From the NCBI GenBank assembly GCA_028716765.1, contig JAQUPC010000060.1:1-13706 (forward strand): DNA of 13,706 nt, in the 5' to 3' direction. A program made the position numbers and the translations under genes. The notes below the pieces were generated by a model, which worked only from the letters and a program-made list of their open reading frames with translations, made no database searches and had not been told where the DNA came from. Of this stretch, positions 13,025 through 13,706 are shown in pieces (within the stretch, counting starts at the first letter, position 1; each line of letters opens with the position of its first letter). Source of the DNA: Alphaproteobacteria bacterium. GTDB lineage: Bacteria; Pseudomonadota; Alphaproteobacteria; UBA9219.

Positions 13025-13633
13025 TTACGGCACCGTGCAGTGGCTATCGACTGCGCCGGCCGGCGTCGTGAGGAAGACCACGAACTTCTGCGTATCGCTG
13101 TTTTCGTCGTAGCTGATTTCCTGGCTGGAAAATTTGGAGGCCACCTTCACAAGGCCGCTTACAACGCCTCCGTTTTTGCTGCCCGTTATTTGCGTCCAGA
13201 AACAACGGCCGCCGGATGCGCCCGCGTTCATGTACCGCCAGGGCGTGAAGCCCGACGTGGGGGGAGGCAGAAGAGCGTTGCGCGGCCCCGTCCAGACGTT
13301 CTGTTGCGCGGAATCCACAAGGGAATCGCCCGGACACGTTAGATCGACGACGAGCGTACCGTCCGTCTGGTCCGAGCACGGATAAGTGTCCCCGGCGCAG
13401 GGGGCGGCGGAGTTATCCACGTTGTTTGCTATGGACTGCATGTAGCATTCGTTGATCTTGGAACGGATAAGATTCGCCTGGCTGTTGATGTCCGCCGTAA
13501 CGCGATCCGCCATCGTCGCCACGCCGAAGCTGCTTGTGCCGGCCGCAAAGACAGCCGCAAGGATGCCCAGAAGGGCTATGACGAACAAAATAGGGCCGAT
13601 GGCGATACCTGCCGTGGATGAAAAACGGGACAT
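13025..13633 (-). CDS. Type IV pilin-like secreted protein
   Basis: This 202-residue protein has a short N-terminal leader and one hydrophobic helix at about 10-31 (GIAIGPILFVIALLGILAAV), then a soluble domain. The layout is that of a type IV prepilin or pseudopilin: small, one N-terminal helix, exported remainder. A prepilin-peptidase cut could occur after G9 (STAG/IAIGP), but position +5 would be Pro rather than the conserved Glu. The soluble part has six cysteines (63, 79, 86, 100, 144, 199), enough for three periplasmic disulfides, and a final Cys three residues from the end as in many pilin C-terminal loops. GAGGT lies 5 nt before the ATG, and a promoter is visible upstream. IncI-type type IVB systems carry thin pili, so a link to the IcmL genes at the other end of the window is conceivable but unproven. 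It could also be a general surface protein. Confidence 0.6.
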   Translation of the reverse strand: MSRFSSTAGIAIGPILFVIALLGILAAVFAAGTSSFGVATMADRVTADINSQANLIRSKINECYMQSIANNVDNSAAPCAGDTYPCSDQTDGTLVVDLTCPGDSLVDSAQQNVWTGPRNALLPPPTSGFTPWRYMNAGASGGRCFWTQITGSKNGGVVSGLVKVASKFSSQEISYDENSDTQKFVVFLTTPAGAVDSHCTVP

Positions 13634-13676
13634 AAAGACCTCGCAAGGCTAAGCCATTTAAGGAACGCTGCGACGG

Positions 13677-13705
13677 ACTATAGGCTAAAAAAACGGGATG
13701 TCCAA
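13677..13705 (-). promoter_or_regulatory. Sigma-70-type promoter of the pilin-like gene
   Basis: On the minus strand, TTGGAC (13705-13700), a 17-bp spacer containing a T7 run, and TATAGT (13682-13677) make a near-consensus promoter. Transcription should begin near 13670, giving a leader of about 36 nt that includes the GAGGT ribosome binding site. Confidence 0.65.
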
Positions 13706-13706
13706 A

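Noticed and set aside
1..13706. CRISPR arrays, tRNA or rRNA genes, transposase genes, prophage genes
   Set aside because: No regularly spaced repeats, no tRNA-like cloverleaf with conserved TTCGA arm that I could find, and no phage or transposase coding similarity.

Overview
The window looks like chromosomal DNA from a flagellated alphaproteobacterium. Four things point there: a LexA whose upstream region carries a perfect alphaproteobacterial SOS box (GTTC-N7-GTTC), a GcrA-like cell-cycle regulator, a glutamyl-tRNA synthetase of alphaproteobacterial character, and a hook gene driven by a sigma-54/IHF/enhancer-type promoter as in Caulobacter. Two tandem IcmL/DotI-family genes show that the organism also carries parts of a type IVB (Dot/Icm or IncI-like) secretion or conjugation system. 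Lineages such as Micavibrio relatives or Rhodospirillales would fit, but the genus cannot be fixed from this sequence.

Layout. Positions 1-1276 (minus) hold two adjacent inner-membrane IcmL/DotI proteins, the second cut by the window edge. Next on the minus strand are a GcrA-like regulator with a C-terminal four-cysteine motif (1348-1830) and gltX (1934-3352). Upstream of gltX are a G-rich heptamer tract and a 144-bp element made of five consecutive hairpins (3404-3547). Then comes a two-gene minus-strand unit, lexA plus a small tail-anchored membrane protein separated by one base. The 280-bp gap between lexA and flgE is a dense control region: a LexA promoter with one perfect and one near-perfect SOS box on one side, and a palindromic enhancer candidate, an IHF site and a sigma-54 promoter for the hook genes on the other.

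Positions 4843-10453 (plus) carry flgE, flgK and flgL (hook, first and third hook-associated proteins), followed by a protein of the methyltransferase/regulatory-domain family whose SAM-binding motif appears to be lost. It overlaps tail to tail a small CBU_0592-type membrane protein (minus). Positions 10851-12998 (plus) hold a PPP-type metallophosphatase directly followed by an O-antigen ligase/polymerase, probably one transcription unit for surface polysaccharide. The window ends with a pilin-like protein on the minus strand (13025-13633) under a good sigma-70-type promoter.

The genes fall into cell-envelope and surface functions (secretion system, flagellum, polysaccharide, pilin-like protein) and housekeeping or stress control (gltX, lexA, GcrA-like). 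There is no prophage, transposase, CRISPR array or RNA gene that I can see. The points most worth following are the degenerate methyltransferase beside the hook genes, the SOS-linked small membrane protein, the five-hairpin repeat, and the paired IcmL proteins.
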